Source: CBDDKW01 sp965230425 (GTDB taxonomy: Bacteria; Pseudomonadota; Gammaproteobacteria; UBA1113). From it: a DNA stretch of 64,000 nt. The translations under genes and the position numbers were made by a program. The number at the start of each line of letters is the position of its first letter. The stretch's first letter is position 1. The stretch covers positions 1 to 64,000 of the forward strand of contig CBDDKW010000020.1 of assembly GCA_965230425.1 (NCBI GenBank). The letters are read 5' to 3'. The notes beneath the pieces are model-generated. The model ran no database searches. It saw only the letters and a program-made list of their open reading frames with translations, and was not told where the DNA came from. Positions 37,847 to 46,449 of the stretch are shown here, one piece after another.

Positions 37847-38622
37847 GACTCTACCTGCCAAAAAGGTTTACCCAATAAGGGAGTACTCATTTGTGCTGTT
37901 TCACGTGCGGGGATCATTCCAGCTTTATAAGCAAGTCTACCTGCTTCAATAGCTTTGGCAAATGCACGGGCCATGACTACGGGGTCATTGGCTTGGGCTA
38001 CTGCGGTATTTAGTAGCACAGCATCGACACCATATTCCATGGCTTGAATAGCGTGTGATGGTTTACCAATCCCGGCATCGATAACAAGCGTTTTATCTGG
38101 AAATCTATCTCTTAATAGCCTTATGGCGTAGGGGTTTAATATGCCTTGACCACTGCCAATGGGTGATGCTAACGGCATGAGAATATTACAGCCTAGATTA
38201 ATCAGTTCTCTACAGCAGACTAAGTCGTCAGTGCAATAAGGAAAAATTTCAAAACCTTCTTCTACAAGTACCGCAGCAGCCTTGATAAGCTCAATGGGGT
38301 TAGGTTGTAGTGTGTGTTCATCACCCATAACTTCAAGTTTTATCCAATGCGTATTAAATAACTCCCTTGCCATCCTAGCAGTAACAATGGCTTCTTCTGC
38401 ACTGAAACAGCCAGCAGTATTTGGTAATATATGGCAGTCTAATGATTTTAATAATTCCCAAAAGGGATTATTATGACTATCAAGGGATTGGCGTCTAATT
38501 GACACAGTAAGCACCTCAGTCTTTGCTGCTATCACTGCTGTCTTTAATACCTCTGGAGAAGGGTATTGTGCAGTGCCTAAGAAAAATCTCGATGATAACT
38601 GCGTATTGCCTATTGTTAACAT
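37843..38622 (-). CDS. thiG: Thiazole synthase
   Basis: Builds the thiazole ring from deoxyxylulose 5-phosphate, dehydroglycine and ThiS thiocarboxylate. 259 residues, normal length. Visible are FLGTAQYPSPE, LTVSIRRQ, HILPNTAGC, the Schiff-base lysine in WIKLEVMGD, and the phosphate-binding MPLASPIGSGQG and VIDAGIGKPSHA. It starts 3 bp after thiS. With thiO in the operon, the cell uses the oxygen-dependent glycine-oxidase route to dehydroglycine rather than ThiH. Confidence 0.93.
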   Translation of the reverse strand: MLTIGNTQLSSRFFLGTAQYPSPEVLKTAVIAAKTEVLTVSIRRQSLDSHNNPFWELLKSLDCHILPNTAGCFSAEEAIVTARMARELFNTHWIKLEVMGDEHTLQPNPIELIKAAAVLVEEGFEIFPYCTDDLVCCRELINLGCNILMPLASPIGSGQGILNPYAIRLLRDRFPDKTLVIDAGIGKPSHAIQAMEYGVDAVLLNTAVAQANDPVVMARAFAKAIEAGRLAYKAGMIPARETAQMSTPLLGKPFWQVES

Positions 38623-38625
38623 AGT

Positions 38626-38829
38626 TTAACCTCCTTGCATGGCCGTGACGATTTCAATGGAATCGCCATTATTTATTTGCGTGGTATCGTATAGATTTTT
38701 GGGAATAAATGTTTGATTTAAGGCGATGGCTATCATATCTTGTTTATAATTTAATTTAGTTAATAGAGCTGACAGTGTTATGGTGTCTTCACATTGATAA
38801 TTTTCACCATTAAGTACAATAGTTATCAT
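38626..38829 (-). CDS. thiS: Sulfur carrier protein ThiS
   Basis: 67-residue ubiquitin-like carrier ending in the required Gly-Gly (TAMQGG). ThiF adenylates that end, it is thiolated, and it gives sulfur to ThiG. N-terminal strand MITIVLNGENYQ is typical. It overlaps the end of thiO by 20 bp. Confidence 0.92.
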   Translation of the reverse strand: MITIVLNGENYQCEDTITLSALLTKLNYKQDMIAIALNQTFIPKNLYDTTQINNGDSIEIVTAMQGG

Positions 38830-39889
38830 AATGCTCCTCCATCAATAGTTCAGGGAAATGGATTAAATGTTTGTTGTCAATTAATTGCAACGCATCTTCA
38901 ATAAGAGCTGGCGCGATGAGAAAACCATGGCGGTATAAGCCATTAAGTGCAATCAATCCTGGCATATGTTTTATTTGTGGTAAATGACTAGGTAGCGCTG
39001 GTCTGAGGCCTACTTTAGACTCGATAATACGTGCTTCAGCAAAACCTGTGTGAATGGTATATGCTGCAGTTAAGAGCTCAAGAGTGGTTCGCACTGAAAT
39101 GGGTGATTGGTCTTCAGTTTCAATCTCGCTTGCGCCAATAATATAATGATTGTCGGGTAAAGGTACGATATAAATAGGATAATGTGGCGTTAACAGCCTA
39201 ACAGGGCATTGAATCGAAACTTCAGGGGCGTACACATGTAGTAACTCACCTCTAATGCCACGAATATCAGCAAAGGCATCTTTTGCCTTATAACCGCGAC
39301 AATCAAATACCATATCAAAAGTGTATGAATGGTTTGCTGTGGTTATTGAGTAGGGTTTTATCTGTGTTACCCAGGTCTTTATGTACCAATTAATCGACTG
39401 TTGGTCTAGTTCAACATTAAGCGCAGCTAATAATGAGCGACTGTTTATATGTCCATCCATTGGTAAATAATAGCCGTGTTTTATCTGTGTACCTGTGCCA
39501 AGTAAGGTTATGTGCTTAGTTCCCAACGTTTCAAGTTGATGTGTGAGCTGTCTAGTAGCAATTTTTTGTTTGAAACGCACAAGTTCTGTATGGTCTTCTG
39601 GATGCGCGGTGATAATACTGCCGTTAAATTTATAAAAAACTTCTTTAGTTAAATTAGCTAGTATTTTTTTCCAAAGCTCTATACTGCGCATACCTAGGTG
39701 ATAAATTATTTGTTCTGCATGTTGCATTTCAATAATCGGTGTCAGTAATCCGGCAGCAGCACAGGTTGCGCTAGACGATGCCTGTTGGTCACTATCAGTA
39801 AAAATACTGATGTGATGACCTTGCTGGCTGAGCTTGTAGGCAAGTAATTGGCCAAGCAATCCAGCACCGGCAATGCCAATGTTCATCAA
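38810..39889 (-). CDS. thiO: Glycine oxidase ThiO
   Basis: 359-residue FAD-dependent amine oxidase of the DAO fold. It oxidises glycine to the imine needed by ThiG, releasing H2O2. The N-terminal FAD motif is GIAGAGLLGQLLAYKLSQQG. Further family signatures are AAAGLLTP, FDCRGYKAKD, RGIRGELLHVY and VGLRPALPS near the C-terminus, followed by NGLYRHGFLIAP. ATGA overlap with thiC shows translational coupling. Confidence 0.9.
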   Translation of the reverse strand: MMNIGIAGAGLLGQLLAYKLSQQGHHISIFTDSDQQASSSATCAAAGLLTPIIEMQHAEQIIYHLGMRSIELWKKILANLTKEVFYKFNGSIITAHPEDHTELVRFKQKIATRQLTHQLETLGTKHITLLGTGTQIKHGYYLPMDGHINSRSLLAALNVELDQQSINWYIKTWVTQIKPYSITTANHSYTFDMVFDCRGYKAKDAFADIRGIRGELLHVYAPEVSIQCPVRLLTPHYPIYIVPLPDNHYIIGASEIETEDQSPISVRTTLELLTAAYTIHTGFAEARIIESKVGLRPALPSHLPQIKHMPGLIALNGLYRHGFLIAPALIEDALQLIDNKHLIHFPELLMEEHYDNYCT

Positions 39890-41478
39890 TCAATTTCTCC
39901 AGCCATATCTTCTAACTCCTGAGTATGTTTCATGGGGCAAAATTTGGGTCCGCACATAGAACAAAACTCTGCATTAGTCGCAGACTCTTTTGGAAAGTTT
40001 TCTTGGAAATAATTTTTTGCAGTTACAGGATCTAAAGTAAGAATGAATTGATCTTCCCAGCGAAAATCAAAGCGTGCCTTGGATATAAGTTTGTCCCAAT
40101 TATTGGAATTGTGATGGTTCTTAGCTATATCAGCAGCATGAGCTGCAATCTTGTAGGCGATCATGCCTTGTTTGACATCTTCTTTATTTGGGATCCCTAA
40201 GTGTTCTTTAGGTGTGACATAGCAGAGCATGGCACAGCCGTGATAACCAATGAGTGCAGCGCCAATACTGCTGGCGATATGGTCATAACCAGCGGCAATA
40301 TCAATGGTCAGTGGACCGAGTGTATAAAAGGGTGCATCATGGCAGTATGCTTTTTGTTTCACCATGTTTTCTTCTATTAAATGTATGGGAATATGGCCCG
40401 GTCCTTCATTCATAACTTGCACATGGTGCTGCCATGCTATTTTATTCAGTTCTCCTTGAGTGGCTAATTCTGCAAATTGTGCTGCATCATTGGCATCTGC
40501 GGTTGAACCAGGCCGCAGACCGTCACCAAGCGATAGACTGACATCGTAAGCTGCCATAATGTCACAGATTTCATCGAAATGAGTGAAGAGAAAGCTTTCT
40601 TTGTGGTGGTGAGTACACCATTTCGCCATTAAAGCACCACCGCGGGAGACTATGCCTGTAACGCGATTTTTAATGAGTTTAACATGGTCTTTTCGTACTG
40701 CAGCGTGGATTGTGAAATAATCTACACCTTGCTCAGCTTGTTCAATTAATACTTCTTTAAAGAGTGCCCAGCTTAGTTTTTCTGGTTTGCCTTTAACTCT
40801 ATCTAACGCTTCATAGATGGGTACGGTACCGATAGGTACGGGAGAATGTCGAATGATATGATGACGTGTTTCAGCAATATGCTTACCAGTCGATAAGTCC
40901 ATCACTGTGTCTGCCCCCCAGTGGATGGCCCAGTGTAACTTTTCTAGTTCATCGTCGATAGAAGAGTGTAGTGCTGAATTGCCAATGTTTGCATTGACCT
41001 TTGTTAAGAAATTGCGACCAATAATCATAGGTTCTAATTCAGGGTGCTTGATATTGGCAGGAATAATAGCTCTGCCACTAGCAATTTCACTTCTGACAAA
41101 TTCCGCAGTCACAGGTTGTTTTATGGCTAAATCAGCAGAACCTTGTATGTGATTAGCATAGTTCTCTCGGGTAGCAACATAAGCCATTTCTTCAGTGATC
41201 ATGCCTCTTTTGGCGTATTCAAGCTGAGTGAGTGGTTGCTTGCCTCCTTCATACTGCCGGCGACGCTTAGCCTGCCATTGTGTACGGATATTAGGTGGCG
41301 TTGGAGTATGGGCCTCTGCAATATTTGTTGTACCTGAGGTATCGTAGAGTAAGATAGTTTCGTTATTACTTAGTGATATTTGCCGCATGCCTACGTGTAC
41401 GTCATCATATAAGTCGTTTTGGATAAAGGTTTTTGATGAGTTTGGTAGTTTAGTGGATATGTGTTTTTCCGTCGTCAT
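39886..41478 (-). CDS. thiC: Phosphomethylpyrimidine synthase
   Basis: Radical-SAM rearrangement of aminoimidazole ribotide to HMP-P. 530 residues from ATG 41478 (MTTEKHIST), chosen because AGGAGGAG lies 7 bases upstream; the longer frame runs into the riboswitch leader and is not coding. Conserved blocks are MRQISLSNNE, VNANIGNSA, TVMDLSTGKHI, VPIGTVPIYEAL, SRGGALMAKW, SLGDGLRPGS, MNEGPGHIP and TLGPLTIDIAAGYDHI. The C-terminal 4Fe-4S motif is CSMCGPKFC. It is somewhat shorter than E. coli ThiC at the N-terminus. First gene of the operon, controlled by the TPP riboswitch. Confidence 0.94.
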   Translation of the reverse strand: MTTEKHISTKLPNSSKTFIQNDLYDDVHVGMRQISLSNNETILLYDTSGTTNIAEAHTPTPPNIRTQWQAKRRRQYEGGKQPLTQLEYAKRGMITEEMAYVATRENYANHIQGSADLAIKQPVTAEFVRSEIASGRAIIPANIKHPELEPMIIGRNFLTKVNANIGNSALHSSIDDELEKLHWAIHWGADTVMDLSTGKHIAETRHHIIRHSPVPIGTVPIYEALDRVKGKPEKLSWALFKEVLIEQAEQGVDYFTIHAAVRKDHVKLIKNRVTGIVSRGGALMAKWCTHHHKESFLFTHFDEICDIMAAYDVSLSLGDGLRPGSTADANDAAQFAELATQGELNKIAWQHHVQVMNEGPGHIPIHLIEENMVKQKAYCHDAPFYTLGPLTIDIAAGYDHIASSIGAALIGYHGCAMLCYVTPKEHLGIPNKEDVKQGMIAYKIAAHAADIAKNHHNSNNWDKLISKARFDFRWEDQFILTLDPVTAKNYFQENFPKESATNAEFCSMCGPKFCPMKHTQELEDMAGEID

Positions 41479-41485
41479 CCTTTGG

Positions 41486-41516
41486 CTCCTCCTGTTTGAT
41501 AATCTATTAGGAAGAG
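41486..41516 (-). promoter_or_regulatory. Riboswitch expression platform (anti-Shine-Dalgarno hairpin)
   Basis: CTCTTCCT (- strand, 41516-41509) can pair over 8 bases with the thiC ribosome site AGGAGGAG (41493-41486), with one wobble. The same octamer is also perfectly complementary to AGGAAGAG at 41584-41577, which includes the 3' arm of aptamer P1. The pairings are mutually exclusive, which suggests control of translation initiation. Confidence 0.6.
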
Positions 41517-41576
41517 AAAGAAATGACCAAATTATGCATATTAAGATAGAGATAGCATCTGTGGTATTTGCTTTTG

Positions 41577-41660
41577 CTCTTCCTTCCGCAGGCATTATCC
41601 TGTGCAAGTTCAACGGGTCTAATTCAATTGAATAATCTCAGCCGTAAGGCTCCCCGAGAG
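41577..41660 (-). ncRNA. TPP riboswitch aptamer
   Basis: Read on the - strand it has the full TPP (THI) aptamer: CTCTCGGGGAGCC, the CTGAGA box in GGCTGAGATT, GACCCGTTGAACTTG, and CAGGATAATGCCTGCGGAA. P1 can be closed by CTCT (41660-41657) with AGAG (41580-41577). It lies about 100 nt upstream of the thiC start and would turn the thi operon down when thiamine pyrophosphate is plentiful. Confidence 0.93.
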
Positions 41661-41799
41661 TTGATGAAGACAAAGGTACTATATGGGATTGCTAAATGCA
41701 ACACTTATCTAACTATGAAATACGGATATAGTTATTGTCTAAATAGAGAACGGTGGAAATAACAGTGAGTTGAGAGTTTTAGATTCATATTGTTAATTT

Positions 41800-43113
41800 C
41801 TACTTGGAAAAGCCTTTTAATAAAAACCTCAACATATTAATTTTAGTTTTCTTATGAACTAAGTAAATAAATATGGCTTTATTTATTAAAATGCTAATAA
41901 GAAATGCCCATGCTGCTCCAACAGCACCATATTCTTTGATTAGGATCACTGAAGAGATTAAGTATATAACTAAGGTAAATAAATACGTACGAGCGGAAAG
42001 TTTTTGGAAGCCAGTGAGATTGAGTATTTGCGTTGAAATTGAAGCAACTTTGCTCAGCGTAGCTGCAACAATTAAAATATTTATTACTGGTAATGCAGCT
42101 TTATATTCGTCACCCAAAAAATTAATAAAAGCATGACTTGCGAGGAAAATGACAATCGCAATAGCAAGGCTTGAGTAAAAACAATATGTTGCACTTATGT
42201 CAATGATATGTTGTAAATGCTTAGTATTCTTCTCATGGTAGAGTGTCACGATTTTAGGCGACATAATAGGTATTAAAGCTGCTCGAGGTACTGAAATGAC
42301 AGTTGTAACTTGGAAGGCTACAAAATAAATACCAACTTGCTTCAAACTTGCTAAGGCTGTAATGATAAGCGGAGCGCCGCGTACTATCATAAAAAAACTG
42401 GCATTGCTGAGATATATTGGTAGTGAGGTACGCATCCACTTGATTGAATCGAAATGTGGTTTTGAGAAGAAGTAAGATTTTGGAATAGATAACAATAACC
42501 CTATTGTTTGTACGAATACTGCGACTAGAATAGCAATGGCTAGGCTCAGCATACCTGCATATCCAGTCAGCACATTTTCTTCTAGAAACAGTAACAGGCT
42601 GAGTGCGATTGCAATAACATAGCTGAGAGCTTTTGTTGGTATAATCGAATATAAGACTAAGCCATATCCGCTTAAAAATGCTTCATTAATGAAGGCGATA
42701 GAAAAGAGAGGTAATAACCAAATTCCATGTGCAATGATTTTAACATCCCACGACGAAGGTGGATAAAAATTTACAAAAAAGTGATATATTCCAATGGAAG
42801 CAATGACACTGCAGACCAAAGCGATTGAAAGAGCGAAGATATATAGTCCCGTTGCTTTATTTTTTTGCGCTTCATTATTATAAAGGGCGATAAACTTGAC
42901 TGCTGAGCGATTAAATCCTAAGCAAGCAGCCATAGCAAAAAGCTGCACCAAAGAGATCCAAAGTCCAAAAGCACCATATTCTTTTACGGGCATGAATTTG
43001 GCGTATAACAGGTAGAACAAGTAACCTATAATAAAGCCAAATATAATTGTGGGCATACCAGCAATAAATTGCTTCCTGATATAAGCATGGTCATTAACGT
43101 CACAAACATCCAT
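41800..43113 (-). CDS. MOP-superfamily flippase/exporter, paralogue 2
   Basis: 437 residues with about 12 hydrophobic segments along the whole length, related to polysaccharide/oligosaccharide flippases and MATE-like exporters. Opening: RKQFIAGMPTIIFGFIIGY, then LLYAKFMPVKEYGAFGLW, the typical flippase entry. It is closely similar along its whole length to the next gene upstream (for example SSWDVKIIAHGIWLLPLF in both), so one arose by duplication. No glycosyltransferase genes lie nearby, which argues against an ordinary O-antigen setting. Its position downstream of the peptide methyltransferase suggests export of that product, as inference only. A 242-bp gap separates the two flippases. Confidence 0.75.
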   Translation of the reverse strand: MDVCDVNDHAYIRKQFIAGMPTIIFGFIIGYLFYLLYAKFMPVKEYGAFGLWISLVQLFAMAACLGFNRSAVKFIALYNNEAQKNKATGLYIFALSIALVCSVIASIGIYHFFVNFYPPSSWDVKIIAHGIWLLPLFSIAFINEAFLSGYGLVLYSIIPTKALSYVIAIALSLLLFLEENVLTGYAGMLSLAIAILVAVFVQTIGLLLSIPKSYFFSKPHFDSIKWMRTSLPIYLSNASFFMIVRGAPLIITALASLKQVGIYFVAFQVTTVISVPRAALIPIMSPKIVTLYHEKNTKHLQHIIDISATYCFYSSLAIAIVIFLASHAFINFLGDEYKAALPVINILIVAATLSKVASISTQILNLTGFQKLSARTYLFTLVIYLISSVILIKEYGAVGAAWAFLISILINKAIFIYLVHKKTKINMLRFLLKGFSK

Positions 43114-43355
43114 TGTTTACTTTATCCGTCCATTCGTATGCAGGAAAACTAATATAATTACAAATTAGTTTGATGATTATATTGTCTAGTCATTGAGCAA
43201 CTATAGAATATCTATATTCAAATAGGTAGATTTTGATATTTAGTCTTGCAGTATGCCATATAGAGTAAATATATTGAATATCATGACTATGTATTGCTCT
43301 CATGATTACCTGATTCAATAATAGATGACAACAGAGTAGAAAACAAGTTAGTTGC

Positions 43356-44681
43356 TTAGGAAAATCCTTTAACCAAAAATCGAATCATATTAATTTTCAT
43401 TTTTTGGTAAACTATATAAATAAATAATAGTTTATTTATCAGTATACTGATCAAAAAGGCTAAAGCAGCCCCTATAGCCCCGTACTCTGTGACTAAAATT
43501 AATGATGAGAATAAATATATAGCTAAAGTGAGACCATACATATAAGCGGAAAGCTTTTGAAAACCGGTTAAGTTTAGCATTTGTGTGGATATTGTAGCTA
43601 ATTCATTAATCATCACTGCAATGATTAAAATATCAATAACGGGTAGAGCACTTTTATATTCATCGCCTAATAGATTAACAAAAGTGTTGCTTGCAAAAAA
43701 AATAATAATGGCAATAATCAGGCTTGTATAAAAACAATAAGTTGCTCCTACATCAATAACATGCTGTAGTTTTTTTATCTCATTGTCATGGAAGAGTGTA
43801 ACTACCTTCTGAGAGACAATGGGGATCAGCGCAAGGCGCGGCATAGCAATAATTGTTGTGACTTGAAAAGCAATAAAATAAATACCTACCTGTTTTATGC
43901 CAGCTAATGCTGTGATAATTAAAGGTGCACCTCGTACCATCGCAAAGAAACTAGCATTAGATAAATATATTGGTAGTGATGTTCGTATCCAGCTCATGGA
44001 TTCAAATGATGGCTTTGAAAGAAGATAAGATTTTGGTATTGATATTAATAGCCCAATTGTTTGTATGAATACAGCAATTAAAATTGCAATAGACAAACTT
44101 AGCATCCCTTCGTAACCTGTCAGTACATTCTCTTCAATAAAAAGAAAAAGGCTCAATAGAATGGCAATCACATAGTTCAGTGTTTGAGTGGGTATTATTG
44201 AATATAATACTAGACCATATCCGCTTAGAAACGCTGAATTTAAGGCAGCAATTGTAAATAAGGGTAATAACCAGATCCCATGTGCGATAATTTTAACATC
44301 CCAAGATGATGCTGGATAAAAAAATGTAAAGAAATGATATATGCTAAAGGAGGCAACAACACTGCATATCAAAGAAATAGATAATGCAAATATATAAAGT
44401 CCTACTGCTTTGCGTGGCTGTAATTCTTTGTTATAAAGCGCAATAAATTTTGTAGCTGAATAATTAAAACCCAAACAAGCAATTATGGCAAATAATTGTA
44501 CTAAGGAAACCCAAAGACCAAACATGCCATATTCTGCAACAGGCATAAATTTGGCATATAGTAAATAAAACGCATAGCTAATAATAAATCCAAATATTAC
44601 CGCTGGCATACCTGCTAGAAATTGCGTTCTAATATAAGTATGGGTTTTAGTATCATTGAAGTCCAGTTTCTTTTTTAGCAT
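43356..44681 (-). CDS. MOP-superfamily flippase/exporter, paralogue 1
   Basis: 441 residues, about 12 predicted membrane segments, starting MLKKKLDFNDTKTHTYIRTQ before the first helix (FLAGMPAVIFGFIISYAFY). Same family as the adjacent downstream gene. It begins 62 bp after the methyltransferase stop on the same strand, so co-transcription is likely. The family moves lipid-linked sugars or small molecules across the inner membrane; the cargo here is unknown. Given the RiPP-like genes just upstream, a peptide cargo is the most attractive reading. Confidence 0.75.
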   Translation of the reverse strand: MLKKKLDFNDTKTHTYIRTQFLAGMPAVIFGFIISYAFYLLYAKFMPVAEYGMFGLWVSLVQLFAIIACLGFNYSATKFIALYNKELQPRKAVGLYIFALSISLICSVVASFSIYHFFTFFYPASSWDVKIIAHGIWLLPLFTIAALNSAFLSGYGLVLYSIIPTQTLNYVIAILLSLFLFIEENVLTGYEGMLSLSIAILIAVFIQTIGLLISIPKSYLLSKPSFESMSWIRTSLPIYLSNASFFAMVRGAPLIITALAGIKQVGIYFIAFQVTTIIAMPRLALIPIVSQKVVTLFHDNEIKKLQHVIDVGATYCFYTSLIIAIIIFFASNTFVNLLGDEYKSALPVIDILIIAVMINELATISTQMLNLTGFQKLSAYMYGLTLAIYLFSSLILVTEYGAIGAALAFLISILINKLLFIYIVYQKMKINMIRFLVKGFS

Positions 44682-44743
44682 ATTTCGATACAGTTCCAGT
44701 AAAACTGAAAGTTTATTCGTTTTAGTGAGTAACCAAAAGTATT

Positions 44744-45547
44744 TTAGCGCTTATTTGCGTTTAATTGGTTTAATTGTCTATACAAGCCTAATTTTTCTGC
44801 CATTAATTGATTAGTTTTAGCTTTTTTACATGCCGGGATGTAAAGTGTAGTAATTGGTGTGTATGTTTGTTCCATTAACTTTGTGAGGGGGAATTCTTGT
44901 ATGGATGGCTTAAGGTTTGGGTATAATGAAGCTTCGTACAATACAACAGCGTGATTTTCGGGATATATTTCTAGTAGCCTATCTAATAGAATCTTGAGTG
45001 CTGAGATATTAACCTCATAGCTAGGTAGACCTAAGTTTCCAATCATCCCAACCTGACAGATGATACAATCAGATTCAGGGATCAATGGCTTATCGTAGAG
45101 CAATAAGTCATGTACTTCAATTAAGTAACAACCTCTTTCACCTGGATCTACAGCCAGATCAGCAAATAAACAGTCCGCAGCAGAAATACCAGGTAAAATA
45201 TGAGTTATGACATTATTTTTTTTAGCTTTCTCTATCGCTCTTAGGCCAGAAGATGCTAGGAATGTTGGATGTCCATAAAAGACAGCAGTGACAGTATCAT
45301 ACTGTTCAGTCACTTCGAGAATGTGTTGAGTAATTGCTTCGTAGGCATCTTTTCGGATTGGGTAAGTATTATAGATTGCGTCAAGAGAGTGGCTTTTACA
45401 ACTGTATTTTTCTATCCACTGAGAGATTATTGGTTCATTGACTAAATATAAAACGCAGTCAGACTGTTTAATGCATGACTGCGCTTCCATGGTTAGATGG
45501 GAAATGCTTTTTATTCCAGTCCCAATTAAAAATAACCGTTTATCCAT
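44744..45547 (-). CDS. Borosin-type peptide backbone alpha-N-methyltransferase (split)
   Basis: 267 residues of the tetrapyrrole-methylase superfamily, clearly of the branch that methylates peptide backbone amides (OphMA, SonM) rather than precorrins. Shared landmarks are FLIGTGIKS at the N-terminus, the catalytic cluster Y59, Y62, R65, Y69 in YNTYPIRKDAY, FYGHP at 90-94 with Y91 exactly 22 residues after Y69, LPGISAADCLFADLAVDPG, and a C-terminal ITTLYIPA. The R-x3-Y and Y-x22-Y spacings match my recollection of OphMA R72/Y76/Y98. There is no fused core peptide, so this is a split enzyme; the candidate substrate is encoded 31 bp upstream on the same strand. YabN/CobJ-like enzymes are the alternative, but no cobalamin genes are nearby. 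Confidence 0.82.
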   Translation of the reverse strand: MDKRLFLIGTGIKSISHLTMEAQSCIKQSDCVLYLVNEPIISQWIEKYSCKSHSLDAIYNTYPIRKDAYEAITQHILEVTEQYDTVTAVFYGHPTFLASSGLRAIEKAKKNNVITHILPGISAADCLFADLAVDPGERGCYLIEVHDLLLYDKPLIPESDCIICQVGMIGNLGLPSYEVNISALKILLDRLLEIYPENHAVVLYEASLYPNLKPSIQEFPLTKLMEQTYTPITTLYIPACKKAKTNQLMAEKLGLYRQLNQLNANKR

Positions 45548-45578
45548 TTTTTTATCTTACCTTCCCTTGCTATGTTAA

Positions 45579-45845
45579 TTAATTAGGCGAAATAGATGCA
45601 TCGACATCAGGATGAATAGATGCGTCGACATCAGGGTGAATAGATGCATCGACATCAGGGTGAATAGATGCATCGACATCAGAGAATTTACCTGACTTAA
45701 GTTTTTTTTGCGTATCAGTACTTAAAAAATTTCTCATTCCATGAGAGTCATTTACGTCAGAAAATACTTTTAACTCGGGGCAGGTATAGGCTGATTCACC
45801 CTGTATATCATTAACCATTTCTTCAAATAATTGCAAATGTGACAT
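45579..45845 (-). CDS. Candidate multi-core borosin precursor peptide
   Basis: 88 residues: a 55-residue leader (MSHLQLFEEMVNDIQGESAY, then HGMRNFLSTDTQKKLKSG), predicted helical, followed by four tandem octapeptides DVDASIHP at 56-63, 64-71, 72-79 and 80-87; the last reads DVDASISP and ends in N. The leader recalls the small helical binding domain of split-borosin precursors such as SonA, with a similar HG(L/M)...KLK segment. AGAGGAG sits 7 bases before the ATG. It is the first gene of a - strand set with the methyltransferase. The repeats would be the modified cores; no peptidase is adjacent. Otherwise it is a repeat-tailed protein of unknown role. Confidence 0.72.
   Translation of the reverse strand: MSHLQLFEEMVNDIQGESAYTCPELKVFSDVNDSHGMRNFLSTDTQKKLKSGKFSDVDASIHPDVDASIHPDVDASIHPDVDASISPN
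45595..45690 (-). repeat. 24-bp tandem repeat encoding the octapeptide cores
   Basis: Four head-to-tail 24-bp units (45595, 45619, 45643, 45667). The first three differ by one or two bases from each other; the fourth diverges in its second half, where the leader joins. This is an in-frame coding minisatellite. Confidence 0.9.
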
Positions 45846-46164
45846 GATTTGACTCCTCTTATAATAATGTTAAAAATTAAGCTCATATCTGTAAACTAAT
45901 AACTTTCAACAAAAGAAGGTATTACTTGCTTAGCAATCCCTTAATTAAACTAATCTGAACATATCCAATATTATGATTTGGTCGATTTTTTATGTCGCCT
46001 TTACAGATCTAGACAACATATAGTATCTCTGAAGTACTGGTATTGAATAATGCTCTCATATACTATCAATTCAAATTATAGGAGATAGAATAAGGGAAAA
46101 CAAGGTAAATAATTATCTCATTATTGAATACTTGTTTTGCACTATATGTCTAAAGAGGTATGCT
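45846..46164. other. Divergent intergenic region, peptide gene / cupin
   Basis: 319 bp between divergent starts, AT-rich. It must hold promoters for both directions; TTATTATAAG just before the precursor ribosome site is a possible -10 region. I see no strong operator or other gene. Confidence 0.4.
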
Positions 46165-46437
46165 ATGGATACTCAACAAATTAAACAAAATTGGCAAAAC
46201 CGAGGGTTTAGCTTTGGGATTTGGCAAGACCCGCCAGGCCAAGTATGGGAAGATTACGTGCATGATACTGATGAGCTATTTATGCTGGTCGAAGGCGAAG
46301 TAACGCTGACTATCGATGGTAAAAAGATAGAAGCGGCTATTGGTGAGGAAATTTTTATCCCTGCTCATAGTCTGCATACAGTATCTACCTCTCATAAGGC
46401 GGGTAGCCAGTGGTATTATGGCTATCGGAATTCTTAG
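46165..46437 (+). CDS. Small cupin-domain protein
   Basis: 90 residues. Start at ATG 46165 (MDTQQIKQNW) with AGAGG 6 bases upstream; the longer frame begins at a TTG without a site. Single cupin barrel: FMLVEGEVTLTIDGKK (first cupin motif) and GEEIFIPAHSLHTVS (second). The first metal-binding motif keeps H (VHDTDE) and E. Such small cupins are sensors or isomerases of unknown ligand. Repeat copy 3 follows directly. Confidence 0.75.
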   Translation: MDTQQIKQNWQNRGFSFGIWQDPPGQVWEDYVHDTDELFMLVEGEVTLTIDGKKIEAAIGEEIFIPAHSLHTVSTSHKAGSQWYYGYRNS

Positions 46438-46449
46438 CTGTATATTTTC

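Noticed and set aside
41479..41613. N-terminal extension of ThiC
   Set aside because: Falls in the riboswitch leader; the proper start at 41478 has a strong ribosome site.
44744..45547. Cobalamin/siroheme precorrin methylase
   Set aside because: Same superfamily, but the YNTY..RKDAY and FYGHP features and the adjacent peptide gene fit borosin enzymes, and no cobalamin genes are nearby.
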